Shown in pieces: positions 1-6,509 of a DNA stretch of 17,897 nucleotides. The notes under the pieces are model-generated. The model saw only the letters and a program-made list of their open reading frames with translations. It had not been told where the DNA came from and did not search any database. Positions within the stretch are counted from its first letter, which is position 1. The number at the start of each line of letters is the position of its first letter. Made by a program: the position numbers and the translations under genes. Source of the stretch: RGIG6353 sp045660745 (GTDB lineage Bacteria > Bacillota > Clostridia > Oscillospirales > SIG627); assembly GCA_045660745.1 (NCBI GenBank), contig JAZREJ010000007.1:1-17897 (forward strand), in the 5' to 3' direction.

Positions 1-141
1 TGCTCGTTTACTTGTTTCTGGTTTGTATTTCTTTTAGGAATTTTCGAGACCTTTTACTTGCACGAGTTTTACCTCACACACTTTGTACATTTGTCTCGTT
101 GTTTAATTTTCAATGTCCATTTCACTGTCCTCGTTGACAGC
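1..141 (-). other. Putative 5' leader of an rRNA operon (genes beyond left edge)
   Basis: Read leftward from P2, this stretch has no credible reading frame. It contains a TTGAAAATTAAACAACG stretch (about 99-115) that resembles the boxA-like leader and spacer sequence of Firmicute rRNA operons. Leader identity is inferred from the promoters and this motif; the 16S gene itself is not in the window. Confidence 0.5.
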
Positions 142-147
142 TTGTCT

Positions 148-205
148 ATCATAACACACTTGGGATTATTTGTCAACCCCTTTTTTAAAAAATCTTTTAA
201 TTTTT
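148..205 (-). promoter_or_regulatory. Downstream tandem promoter (P2) with UP-like element
   Basis: On the minus strand the -35 box is TTGACA (171-176) and the -10 box is TATGAT (148-153), spacer 17 bp. Immediately upstream, 181-205 is almost pure A/T with phased A-tracts, which fits an UP element that binds the RNA polymerase alpha subunit. The predicted start is near 141. Nothing on the minus strand below it encodes a protein, which supports a stable-RNA promoter. Confidence 0.75.
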
Positions 206-241
206 TTTGTGTGTACTCCCCCGCTTCGGTGAAGCGAGGGT

Positions 242-270
242 ATTCTATCACTTTTTTTGTAACTTGTCAA
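242..270 (-). promoter_or_regulatory. Upstream tandem promoter (P1) of a leftward stable-RNA operon
   Basis: On the minus strand the -35 box is TTGACA (265-270) and the -10 box is TAGAAT (242-247), with a 17 bp spacer. A second, similar promoter lies about 95 bp downstream. Tandem near-consensus promoters are typical of clostridial and bacillar rRNA operons. A transcript from P1 would carry the GC-rich hairpin at about 215-237. Confidence 0.7.
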
Positions 271-344
271 TAGTTTTACGAAAGTTTTTTCGTTATTTTA
301 AATAAAAAAACTTTTTTCTATCATACTATTCTCGGAGGTACGCC

Positions 345-974
345 ATGTTTATAACTCTTATACGTTTATTCATTATATATTTCCTCACTGTTTTTTCTTT
401 CAGACTCATGGGAAAAAGACAGGTAGGAGAGCTTCAACTGTCCGAGCTTGTCTGTGCTATCTTCATTTCGGAGCTTGCTACCTCTCCCGTCGGGGACAAA
501 TCCATACCGCTTCTTTACGGAATACTGCCAATACTCTTTCTTGTATCATCCGAGGTCATAATATCTTTTCTATCAACAAAATCCTGTAAGGTCAAACGCG
601 CCTTTGACTCAACACCCGATTTTTTGATAAACAAAGGTATAATAAATCAAACAGCTCTCTCTAAATCACGAATGACGGTAGAAGAGCTTATGTCGGAGCT
701 GCGTCAACAAGGCTTGGGGGGGCCAAAGGATGCAGAATACGCAATCCTTGAGCCTAACGGGAAAATAAGTGTTATTCAAAAAAATGCAGGAGGGCTGGAC
801 AGAGCGTTAATAATTGACGGTCAGATAAACACAAACGCAATGAAGCTTTTAAAAAAGAACAAAGAGTGGTTAAATAAAACAGTCAAAAGCTGTGGCTACA
901 ATAACATATCGGAGGTATTCTTGCTGACACTCAGCGACAGCGGTGACGTGTATAGCATAAAAAAAGAAAAATGA
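345..974 (+). CDS. DUF421 (YetF-like) membrane protein
   Basis: A 209-residue protein of the DUF421/YetF family. Hydrophobic segments lie at about residues 3-19, 36-50 and 58-77, followed by a soluble C-terminal domain. The family signature is visible as MGKRQVGELQLSELV (about 22-36), just after the first segment. The biochemical role is not established; several Bacillus members are linked to spores or the cell envelope. The start is fixed by GGAGG at 334-338, six bases before the ATG. The stop overlaps the next start (ATGA, 971-974), so the DUF4363 gene is translationally coupled to it. The gene is divergent from the presumed rRNA promoters, with only about 75 bp between P1 and the ATG. I found no convincing promoter of its own there. 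Confidence 0.88.
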   Translation: MFITLIRLFIIYFLTVFSFRLMGKRQVGELQLSELVCAIFISELATSPVGDKSIPLLYGILPILFLVSSEVIISFLSTKSCKVKRAFDSTPDFLINKGIINQTALSKSRMTVEELMSELRQQGLGGPKDAEYAILEPNGKISVIQKNAGGLDRALIIDGQINTNAMKLLKKNKEWLNKTVKSCGYNNISEVFLLTLSDSGDVYSIKKEK

Positions 975-1339
975 AATCCGTTATTACTTCAATAATAATA
1001 CTTGCGATTATTTTCTTCGGAGCCTTGTATGTGTCGAAAAATCAAAGAAATACGCTTACCCCTGTATGGCGTACCGTTGACGGACTTCTGGCTAACAAAG
1101 AAGGATCTTCACCCGCTCAACTGAAGCTCCGTATAGATTCATTAAAAAGCAAACGCTTTGTGATAGAACTCGGTTTACCGGGTGACGATTTTGATAAAGT
1201 GTATTACCTTTTAAAAAGCGCACTGCAGCTATCAGCGGCAGATGACAAAACTCTTTATTATGAAAAACTCGAGGAATGCAAAATATATCTTGAGTCACTC
1301 ATCGAGTATTCAAAAGTAAACCTTGCAAGTATACTGTAA
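971..1339 (+). CDS. DUF4363 family small membrane protein
   Basis: A 122-residue protein with an N-terminal membrane anchor (about residues 4-22) and a helical extracytoplasmic domain. A DUF4363 gene directly after a DUF421 gene is a recurring arrangement in Clostridia, and the four-base ATGA overlap here implies coupled translation. The function is unknown. An envelope or spore-membrane role together with the DUF421 partner is plausible but is inference. The family call rests on size, topology, general similarity and neighbourhood rather than on one diagnostic motif. Confidence 0.75.
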   Translation: MKSVITSIIILAIIFFGALYVSKNQRNTLTPVWRTVDGLLANKEGSSPAQLKLRIDSLKSKRFVIELGLPGDDFDKVYYLLKSALQLSAADDKTLYYEKLEECKIYLESLIEYSKVNLASIL

Positions 1340-1375
1340 AAAAGAAGTATCCCACACGACGTTCCGTGTGGGATA
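1338..1375 (-). terminator. Rho-independent terminator of rpsT
   Basis: A perfect 11 bp stem (1348-1358 with 1365-1375) has a 6-nt loop. On the minus strand it is followed by a T-rich tail ending in six T (1343-1338). It begins about 14 nt after the rpsT stop. On the plus strand the hairpin also follows DUF4363 but lacks a good U-tract. Confidence 0.85.
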
Positions 1376-1388
1376 AGAATCTCTTAAC

Positions 1389-1652
1389 TTATGCAAGAGC
1401 GTTAAGCTTCTTTGTGAACTGGCTCTTCTTACGAGCAGCGGCGTTCTTGTGGATATGACCCTTGGCAACAGCCATGTCAATCTTCTTAACCGCAGCCTTG
1501 TAAGTCTGTGCAGCGGTTTCCTTATCGCCTTCAGCAACAGCCTTTTCATACTTCTTAATAGCAGTTTTCATGGAAGAAACGAACATCTGGTTCTGAAGAG
1601 TCTTCTTTTCAGTTACCAATACACGCTTCTTTGCTGACTTGATATTAGGCAT
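1389..1652 (-). CDS. rpsT: 30S ribosomal protein S20
   Basis: An 87-residue basic protein, the usual S20 length. The N-terminus MPNIKSAKKRV and the C-terminal block with HKNAAARKKSQFTKKLNAL are diagnostic of bS20, which binds 16S rRNA early in 30S assembly. The start is supported by AGGAGG (CCTCCT on the plus strand, about 1660-1666) eight bases upstream. It is a monocistronic unit with its own promoter (1718-1746), a short leader with an 8 bp hairpin (1673-1694) and a strong terminator (1338-1375). The rpsT gene commonly sits near gpr in Firmicutes, divergently as here. No anomalies seen. Confidence 0.97.
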   Translation of the reverse strand: MPNIKSAKKRVLVTEKKTLQNQMFVSSMKTAIKKYEKAVAEGDKETAAQTYKAAVKKIDMAVAKGHIHKNAAARKKSQFTKKLNALA

Positions 1653-1672
1653 TATTACACCTCCTTAATTTA

Positions 1673-1694
1673 CAAGAAACACACAAGTTTCTTG
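1673..1694 (-). promoter_or_regulatory. Perfect hairpin in rpsT 5' leader
   Basis: CAAGAAAC (1673-1680) pairs exactly with GTTTCTTG (1687-1694) across a six-base loop. It sits inside the roughly 60-nt untranslated leader, six bases upstream of the Shine-Dalgarno. It could be a site for S20 autoregulation or a stabilising hairpin. No known leader family is claimed. Confidence 0.5.
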
Positions 1695-1717
1695 CGTTCT
1701 AACCTATTCAATTATGT

Positions 1718-1746
1718 ATCATACCACGAAACTTTAAAAATATCAA
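1718..1746 (-). promoter_or_regulatory. rpsT promoter (SigA type)
   Basis: On the minus strand the -35 box is TTGATA (1741-1746) and the -10 box is TATGAT (1718-1723), with a 17 bp spacer. This places the start near 1711 and gives a leader of about 60 nt. Confidence 0.8.
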
Positions 1747-1838
1747 GTCCTATTTCAAAGTTTTTTTAATTTTTTACCAAATTCCGAGAATTTCGACTTG
1801 TGTACTGTAGTATCTTTTATATAGAAAAGGAATATATC

Positions 1839-2771
1839 ATGTATCAACCGAGAACAGATCTTGCACTTGAAGCTCACGAAATGGCCACAAAAAGCAACTC
1901 ACATTTGGACGGCATTATATATAAGGAAGAAAACATCCTTGGTTTCAATATGACGAGAGTTGAAATAACAAACAAAGATGCATCCGATAAAACGGGAAAG
2001 CCGTGCGGGAAATATCTGACGTTACACATAGGCACACCTTGGAATGAAACCTCAGATACTTTGATAAATTCAACAAAAGCCCTTTCCATTCTCATCGAAG
2101 AGCTTATTTGCGGTAATCTCGCGGAATCGTCGCCTGTGCTTATAGCGGGGCTTGGGAACATCACAATAACCGCAGACGCAATAGGCCCGAAGGCACTTGA
2201 ACACGTAATAGTCACCCGTCACATCAAGACTGCCTCACCATCCCTTTTTTCCGAGCTCGGGCTTTTTGATATTGCCGCGCTTTCCCCCGGTGTGCTCAGT
2301 CAAACCGGGGTTGAGACCACCGAGATAATAAAAAGCCTTGTTGACAAGATATCCCCTTCGCTTGTCATTGCAATAGATTCTCTCGCCTCCAAAAATCTTG
2401 AACGTCTTGTAACAACAGTTCAGCTTTCGGACAGCGGAATATCCCCCGGATCGGGAATGGGTAATCGCAGAACCTCACTAAACCAAACGACTCTCGGGGT
2501 ACCTGTGATATCAATAGGAGTACCAACCGTTGTGGACGTCGGTGCATTGGCGTTCGGAATTCTTGAAAAGCACTGCAAAAACGCAAAAATCTCCAAAGAT
2601 ATAATAGAAAGCTTTGAAAAGAGTAAGCAGTCAAATGAACTCGAGTGCTTTGTGACACCAAAAGATACAGACCTTATAATCTCCTGCCTTGCGAAGGTTA
2701 TAGGATACGGAATAAATCTTGCCTTCCACAAGAATCTGGATTACGAAGAAATGGTTTCTATCGCAAACTGA
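1839..2771 (+). CDS. gpr: GPR germination protease (SASP-specific endopeptidase)
   Basis: A 310-residue protein that degrades small acid-soluble spore proteins at germination. GPR family blocks are clear: an N-terminal RTDLALEAHE, a GLGN...ADAIGPKA block, VIAIDSLASKNLERL, and an SPGSGMGNRRTSLNQ block followed by GVPVISIGVPTVVD. The N-terminal TDLA resembles both the SASP cleavage site and GPR's own autoprocessing site, so this is probably the zymogen form. An upstream in-frame codon would give 323 residues. I prefer the ATG at 1839 because AAAAGG (1825-1830) is at normal distance and the protein then starts as MYQPRTDLA. spoIIP follows after 11 bp, the classical gpr-spoIIP pair. SigF/SigG control is expected from the family, but I could not find a clean forespore promoter. 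Confidence 0.95.
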   Translation: MYQPRTDLALEAHEMATKSNSHLDGIIYKEENILGFNMTRVEITNKDASDKTGKPCGKYLTLHIGTPWNETSDTLINSTKALSILIEELICGNLAESSPVLIAGLGNITITADAIGPKALEHVIVTRHIKTASPSLFSELGLFDIAALSPGVLSQTGVETTEIIKSLVDKISPSLVIAIDSLASKNLERLVTTVQLSDSGISPGSGMGNRRTSLNQTTLGVPVISIGVPTVVDVGALAFGILEKHCKNAKISKDIIESFEKSKQSNELECFVTPKDTDLIISCLAKVIGYGINLAFHKNLDYEEMVSIAN

Positions 2772-2782
2772 ACGGAGCAATT

Positions 2783-3793
2783 ATGAAAAAACAAATATCT
2801 CAATTTATATGCTTTTATTTAACGGTACCGCTTTTTGTATTAGCGGTACTGACCTTCGGCGGAATTTTTTTCGGCAAAGCCGATGCCGCCTACATAAGCG
2901 AGGCCCCGCCGCGTAACGAAGAACTGTCGATATTTGAAAAGGAGCTGTTTCCGTCGAATACGATAGACGAGCTTTTATACCTGCCTGACAATATGCACCC
3001 GATAATATCAAAATCCATACGCTCGGAATATAATATTTTAAACGATACACCGTACACGGTGGAGGAATCAGAGCTATCGTCCTTCGCACCGAGCTTTGCG
3101 CTCGATGGTTCCCCAACGGTATTGGTGATACATACACACGGAACGGAATGTTACTTTGAGAAAGACGATGCGATGAACGTATATTATACCTCTAACGGAA
3201 CAACGGTCACGGCATACTATAACGAAGACACTGTAAAGACAAGAACGGAAGACACAGAAAAAAACGTCGTAAAAGTCGGCGAAGTGTTTTGCGAAGAGCT
3301 GGAAAAGAGAGGCATAAAAACTATCCACTGCAAGGAAATGTTCGACAAGGATGACTACAACAGTGCTTATTCCCTTTCGGGCGAGGCTATAAAAAAATAT
3401 CTTGAGCAGTACCCTGAAATACAGCTTGTGATAGATATACATCGAGATTCTCTCGTGTCCGAGGATCTGGTTAAAATCAAAACGGTAGCGGAAAACACCG
3501 ATATGGGATGTGCGCAGGTTATGATAGTAGCGGGGAGCGATGCAGGAGGAGCGTCGTATAAAAATTGGGAGCGTAACCTTTCGCTTGACCTTATAATAAA
3601 AAAAGTGATGGACAGCAAATATCCATCACTTTCACGTCCTATATTTTTAAGAGGAGCAAGATACAATCAACACCTGTCTTACGCTTCCTTCTTGCTTGAA
3701 ATAGGAACCTGTGCAAACACACTCGAAGAAGCAACCAAAGCGGCAAAGCTTAGTGCGGAGTGTATAGCGGAAGCAATCAAGCTTTGTCATTAA
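2783..3793 (+). CDS. spoIIP: Stage II sporulation protein P (engulfment peptidoglycan hydrolase)
   Basis: A 336-residue protein with one N-terminal membrane anchor (about residues 8-30) and an extracytoplasmic hydrolase domain. SpoIIP is the amidase/endopeptidase of the DMP engulfment machinery with SpoIID and SpoIIM. Family motifs are VLVIHTHGTECY, VIDIHRDS and YNQHLSYASFLLEIGT followed by NTLEEA. The His and Glu residues in these blocks are the likely zinc or active-site ligands. The start at 2783 is chosen because GGAG at 2774-2777 precedes it and the protein then begins with a signal anchor; an upstream extension would read through the end of gpr. No promoter of its own is visible, so it is co-transcribed with gpr. 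Its last 17 bases overlap the end of the convergent DUF4364 gene. Confidence 0.95.
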   Translation: MKKQISQFICFYLTVPLFVLAVLTFGGIFFGKADAAYISEAPPRNEELSIFEKELFPSNTIDELLYLPDNMHPIISKSIRSEYNILNDTPYTVEESELSSFAPSFALDGSPTVLVIHTHGTECYFEKDDAMNVYYTSNGTTVTAYYNEDTVKTRTEDTEKNVVKVGEVFCEELEKRGIKTIHCKEMFDKDDYNSAYSLSGEAIKKYLEQYPEIQLVIDIHRDSLVSEDLVKIKTVAENTDMGCAQVMIVAGSDAGGASYKNWERNLSLDLIIKKVMDSKYPSLSRPIFLRGARYNQHLSYASFLLEIGTCANTLEEATKAAKLSAECIAEAIKLCH

Positions 3794-4343
3794 AAAAGAA
3801 ATCTATATCCCCTGTCATGAATCCAACAATACCGTCTATTATCTTTGCTGCATTTTCCTCGAAATTGAGGCTGATTTTCTCAAGATACGCCTTGTTTTCA
3901 GAATAGATACTTGAATCAACGATAACGCGTGATCCGCTTCTGAGTGAGCATCTTATTCTCCAGCCGTCATCTTCTTCCGTTATCTCGTTGACGTACAGAC
4001 TTCCGTCTTTTTTAAACGAAAAGAATCTCATAATGGAACGGTACGCACTGTCTCTTACAGTTGCAATGAGGCTTCTCTCCATAGTATCTATTATCATCAT
4101 TCCCTTTTCGGAAATATCATATATTCCTTTTCCTTTTTCAACGCATTCCTCTAATGATGCATTTTCCACGAGGTATGCAAATTCATCAGAAAAATCGAAG
4201 TAATTAACAGCGCCTTCCCAGTTGACCACCTCAGACAGAAGATCGAAGGTTACAGTCTGATCAAGATTTTTCAAAAGTCTGAAAATATACAGGATATATA
4301 TTCTGATCTCCGTCTTATCAACTATCAAAGATTTATAGGGCAT
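3777..4343 (-). CDS. DUF4364 family protein (predicted winged-helix regulator)
   Basis: A 188-residue protein resembling the clostridial DUF4364 family. An N-terminal winged-helix-like region (about residues 10-85) has the pattern RIYILYIFRLL, then a YDISEKGMMIIDTM wing segment like those of PadR-type regulators. A C-terminal domain of unknown function follows. A DNA-binding role is inferred from the fold, and the target is unknown. The ATG has a strong AAAGGAGG (4351-4358). Its promoter lies at 4373-4401. The 3' end overlaps spoIIP by 17 bp tail to tail, so the two messages are antisense at their ends, and no terminator is visible between them. Confidence 0.78.
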   Translation of the reverse strand: MPYKSLIVDKTEIRIYILYIFRLLKNLDQTVTFDLLSEVVNWEGAVNYFDFSDEFAYLVENASLEECVEKGKGIYDISEKGMMIIDTMERSLIATVRDSAYRSIMRFFSFKKDGSLYVNEITEEDDGWRIRCSLRSGSRVIVDSSIYSENKAYLEKISLNFEENAAKIIDGIVGFMTGDIDFFFNDKA

Positions 4344-4372
4344 AAGGTCCCCTCCTTTCAGTCTTTGCTCTT

Positions 4373-4401
4373 ATTGTAACACATTTTTTCGTTTATTGCA
4401 A
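4373..4401 (-). promoter_or_regulatory. Promoter of DUF4364 gene
   Basis: On the minus strand the -10 box is TACAAT (4373-4378) with an extended TGn just upstream. The -35 box is TTGCAA (4396-4401) at 17 bp. Confidence 0.6.
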
Positions 4402-4480
4402 TATCAACAAAAAAATTCGACAAAATATCTTATTTTTTACAAAAGTGTTAAATAAACTTAAATTTTTTAACAAATAACTA

Positions 4481-4508
4481 TTGACATCCTACAAAAATAT
4501 GTTATACT
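4481..4508 (+). promoter_or_regulatory. Promoter of sigma factor gene
   Basis: TTGACA (4481-4486), a 16 bp spacer, then TATACT (4503-4508) with an extended TGT before it. The start would fall about 20 nt before the Shine-Dalgarno. Confidence 0.75.
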
Positions 4509-4542
4509 GTCAATAATCTATAATAGTTTGGAGTATATTTGG

Positions 4543-5124
4543 ATGCCGTTGTATTCCGCATATTCTACCGAGGAGCTTGTAAGAGAGATACGCCTCGGGG
4601 ACAAAAAGGCGTTTTTTGAGTTGTCAAAAAGATTTGACGGTATCATAAATCGTATTTCAGGCGTTGCAGACATTGACAGTGCCGAAAAAGAAGATCTTTA
4701 TCAAGAGGGGTTGCTTGGTTTGTACCGAGCAAGTATCACCTTTGATGAATCAAAAAATGCTTCTTTTCAAACCTATGCTACGCTCTGCATAAAACATAGT
4801 ATATATTCTTCTTTAAGAGTTTATTTCAGCAAAAAAAACAATCCCGTGCGCACCGGATCCCCTATCGACGATGCAACGGCAGTACAGTGTCCTGATTCAT
4901 GCACAGACCCTGAAAAACTCTTACTTGAGAAAGAAAATCTTCGATTGATAAAAGAATCAATAGATACGCTTCTTTCCGAGTATGAGAGAAATATCTTAAA
5001 GCTATTTCTCAAAGGGCTATCCTACGAAGTTATCGCAAACGCGCTTTCGACTTCTCCGAAATCTGTTGACAACGCCATACAGCGTATCAGAGGCAAGCTG
5101 AAAAAGTTCATTAAGTGTAATTAA
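4543..5124 (+). CDS. sigH: RNA polymerase sigma factor, SigH-like
   Basis: A 193-residue sigma-70 family protein. Region 2 includes LYQEGLLGLYRASITFD and FQTYATLCIKHSI (about residues 52-86). Region 4 (about 145-193) includes a helix-turn-helix, with LSYEVIANALSTSPKSVDNA then IQRIRGKL. The wording of both regions is that of Spo0H/SigH, the sigma factor that directs entry into sporulation in Bacillus. Proximity to rlmB also fits, since sigH lies near rlmB in many Firmicutes. The start at 4543 (ATG) is preferred over the TTG at 4528 because GGAG (4530-4533) sits nine bases before it. The stop lies in a 7 bp inverted repeat (5112-5130). It could be a SigH paralogue with another regulon, so the symbol is a moderate-confidence call. 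Confidence 0.75.
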   Translation: MPLYSAYSTEELVREIRLGDKKAFFELSKRFDGIINRISGVADIDSAEKEDLYQEGLLGLYRASITFDESKNASFQTYATLCIKHSIYSSLRVYFSKKNNPVRTGSPIDDATAVQCPDSCTDPEKLLLEKENLRLIKESIDTLLSEYERNILKLFLKGLSYEVIANALSTSPKSVDNAIQRIRGKLKKFIKCN

Positions 5125-5149
5125 CACTTAGAATAATAAATTATATCAG
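5121..5149 (+). promoter_or_regulatory. Weak candidate promoter before the tRNA-like RNA
   Basis: TTAACA (5121-5126), a 17 bp spacer, then TATCAG (5144-5149). The match is poor. It is notable only because the predicted start (about 5156) coincides with the first base of the tRNA-like fold at 5157. Confidence 0.3.
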
Positions 5150-5156
5150 CCAATAT

Positions 5157-5216
5157 GTCCGTGTAGCTTAATTAAAGCGCGGTTTTCGATATGACGGTGC
5201 AAATCCGTCCGCGGGC
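5157..5216 (+). ncRNA. tRNA-like RNA lacking an anticodon arm, leader of zinc-ribbon gene
   Basis: GTCCGTG (5157-5163) pairs over seven positions, two of them G-U, with CGCGGGC (5210-5216). A TA linker and a D-arm-like GCTT/AAGC hairpin (5166-5178) follow. A T-arm-like GACGG/CCGTC stem (5193-5197 with 5205-5209) has the loop TGCAAAT and abuts the acceptor strand exactly as in tRNA. Only 14 nt (5179-5192) separate the D and T arms where a tRNA needs about 23, and they form no anticodon stem. No CCA is encoded. The D loop is five nt and lacks GG. It could be a decayed tRNA or a structured leader that exploits a T-loop fold. The fold is seen in the sequence; the role is inference. Confidence 0.5.
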
Positions 5217-5264
5217 TCAAGCCGATGAGGCGCATAAATTTATTTTAACCGGAGAGGTAAAAAA

Positions 5265-5543
5265 ATGTACGAAGACAAGACATTGGTTTGCAAAGTTTGC
5301 AACCAGGAATTCACTTTCACCGCTGGTGAACAGGAATTCTACGCAGAAAGAGGTTTGACCAACGAACCCAAGACCTGTAAGGCTTGCCGTGATGCAAGAA
5401 AAGCTAACGGAAGAACTAACAGAGAATTATTCACAGCAGTTTGCGCTAATTGCGGCGGAGAAGCTAAGCTTCCTTTTGAACCCAGCAACGATCGCCCTGT
5501 ATATTGCAGCAAGTGTTATGCTGAAATGAAGGAACAGCAGTAA
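5265..5543 (+). CDS. Small double zinc-ribbon protein
   Basis: A 92-residue protein with two treble CxxC pairs: C9/C12 with C38/C41, and C60/C63 with C81/C84. The N-terminal half resembles the probable zinc-ribbon family often called zf-trcl, with EFTFTAGEQEFYAERG. The C-terminal half has the CANCGGEA...PFEPSNDRPVYC block of a second ribbon. Members are common in Clostridia and have no established function; nucleic-acid or ribosome association is a guess. GGAGAGG (5251-5257) precedes the ATG. Codon choice (GAA, AAG, GCT, AAC) resembles that of rpsT, suggesting good expression. The long untranslated leader with the tRNA-like fold and the strong terminator downstream point to a monocistronic, RNA-regulated unit. 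Confidence 0.85.
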   Translation: MYEDKTLVCKVCNQEFTFTAGEQEFYAERGLTNEPKTCKACRDARKANGRTNRELFTAVCANCGGEAKLPFEPSNDRPVYCSKCYAEMKEQQ

Positions 5544-5573
5544 TATAGATTCTTTCAGTGAGTAATACGTTTT

Positions 5574-5608
5574 AGGTGTGACGATCCCGTCACACCTTTA
5601 ATTTTTCC
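5574..5608 (+). terminator. Rho-independent terminator after zinc-ribbon gene
   Basis: A 10 bp stem, AGGTGTGACG (5574-5583) with CGTCACACCT (5588-5597), has a four-base loop and is followed by a T-rich tract. Confidence 0.9.
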
Positions 5609-5644
5609 TTATTTTGTAAATTTATGTAAATTTAAATAAAAATC

Positions 5645-5673
5645 TGTACAAATTTCGCTTTTTGTGTTATACT
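5645..5673 (+). promoter_or_regulatory. Promoter of rlmB operon
   Basis: TGTACA (5645-5650), a 17 bp spacer, then TATACT (5668-5673) with a TGT extension. The surrounding TGTTATACTGT core is the same as at the sigma factor promoter (4501-4510). Confidence 0.65.
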
Positions 5674-5692
5674 GTAAAACAGAGGTATTAAT

Positions 5693-6490
5693 ATGAACAA
5701 AAAACAGACTTTTAATTCAAAAAAAGATAATTTTGTCGCTGATTCCGAGTATACGGAAAATGCAGAAAACATCATCTGCGGCAGAAACGCCGTCCTCGAA
5801 CTTTTACGTTCGGGAAGAAGTGTTGACAAGATATTCATAAAAAAAGATATTGAGGGTGCTCTCATCGTAATTCAGGGCGAAGCCCGTACAAGAGGAGTTC
5901 CCATCATAGAAGTAAAGCACGAAAAGCTTGATGCTCTCGCAAACGGTATCATGCACCAGGGCGTTATTGCTCTCGCGGCTGCAAAGACCTACGTCGAAGT
6001 ATCCGACATATTAAAGATTGCCGAAGAAAAGGGTGAGAAGCCATTTATTGTCATTGCAGACGGAATAAACGACCCGCATAATCTCGGTGCTCTTATAAGA
6101 TGTGCCGACGGCGCAGGCGTTCACGGAGTAATACTTCCGAAGCGTCACAGCGCTCCCCTCTCCCCTGTTGTTTCAAGAACTTCGGCGGGGGCTGTCGAGC
6201 ACATGGCAATAGCAAAGGTCTCAAATCTCAATAACACAATCCGAGATCTCAAGGAACAGGGAATATGGGTAGTAGGATGCGAGGCGGACGGTCAGAATTA
6301 CGACTCTATAGACTTTGACATGCCGATCGCGGTAGTTCTCGGAAGCGAGGGAGACGGAATTTCCGACCTTGTAAAAAAGAATTGCGACTTTATCGCATCA
6401 ATTCCCATGATGGGTAACGTAAATTCGCTCAACGTATCTTGTGCTGCAGCAGTCATACTGTTTGAGGCAGCACGTTCAAGAAGAAAATAA
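5693..6490 (+). CDS. rlmB: 23S rRNA (guanosine-2'-O-)-methyltransferase RlmB, TrmH/SpoU family
   Basis: A 265-residue protein that methylates a 2'-OH in 23S rRNA with S-adenosylmethionine. It has an N-terminal substrate-binding domain (about residues 24-100), then the SPOUT trefoil-knot domain. Motif 1 is DGINDPHNLGALIRCADGAG (123-142), motif 2 VVLGSEGDGIS (about 214-224) and motif 3 IPMMGNVNSLNVSCAAA (about 237-253). AGAGG (5681-5685) supports the ATG. The N-terminal tail of about 23 residues is polar and poorly conserved, as is usual. The next gene starts 19 bp downstream, so the two are probably one operon. The TrmH family has several paralogues; RlmB is the best fit from length and domain order. 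Confidence 0.9.
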   Translation: MNKKQTFNSKKDNFVADSEYTENAENIICGRNAVLELLRSGRSVDKIFIKKDIEGALIVIQGEARTRGVPIIEVKHEKLDALANGIMHQGVIALAAAKTYVEVSDILKIAEEKGEKPFIVIADGINDPHNLGALIRCADGAGVHGVILPKRHSAPLSPVVSRTSAGAVEHMAIAKVSNLNNTIRDLKEQGIWVVGCEADGQNYDSIDFDMPIAVVLGSEGDGISDLVKKNCDFIASIPMMGNVNSLNVSCAAAVILFEAARSRRK

Positions 6491-6509
6491 CATCTGAAAG
6501 GAAACGGGT

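Noticed and set aside
215..237. GC-rich hairpin as a terminator for a rightward transcript
   Set aside because: The T-run on the plus strand is more than ten bases away and no gene precedes it. It lies in the P1 transcript of the leftward unit instead.
322..328. CATACTA as a forespore sigma -10 box for DUF421
   Set aside because: No matching -35 element, and the start would fall on the Shine-Dalgarno.
5157..5216. Calling the tRNA-like fold a functional tRNA
   Set aside because: No anticodon stem, too short between the D and T arms, a five-base D loop without GG, and no CCA encoded.
5190..5235. Cobalamin riboswitch, because GGTGCAAATCC resembles its T-loop segment
   Set aside because: The other conserved blocks of that riboswitch are absent, the element is far too short, and the downstream gene has no cobalamin link.
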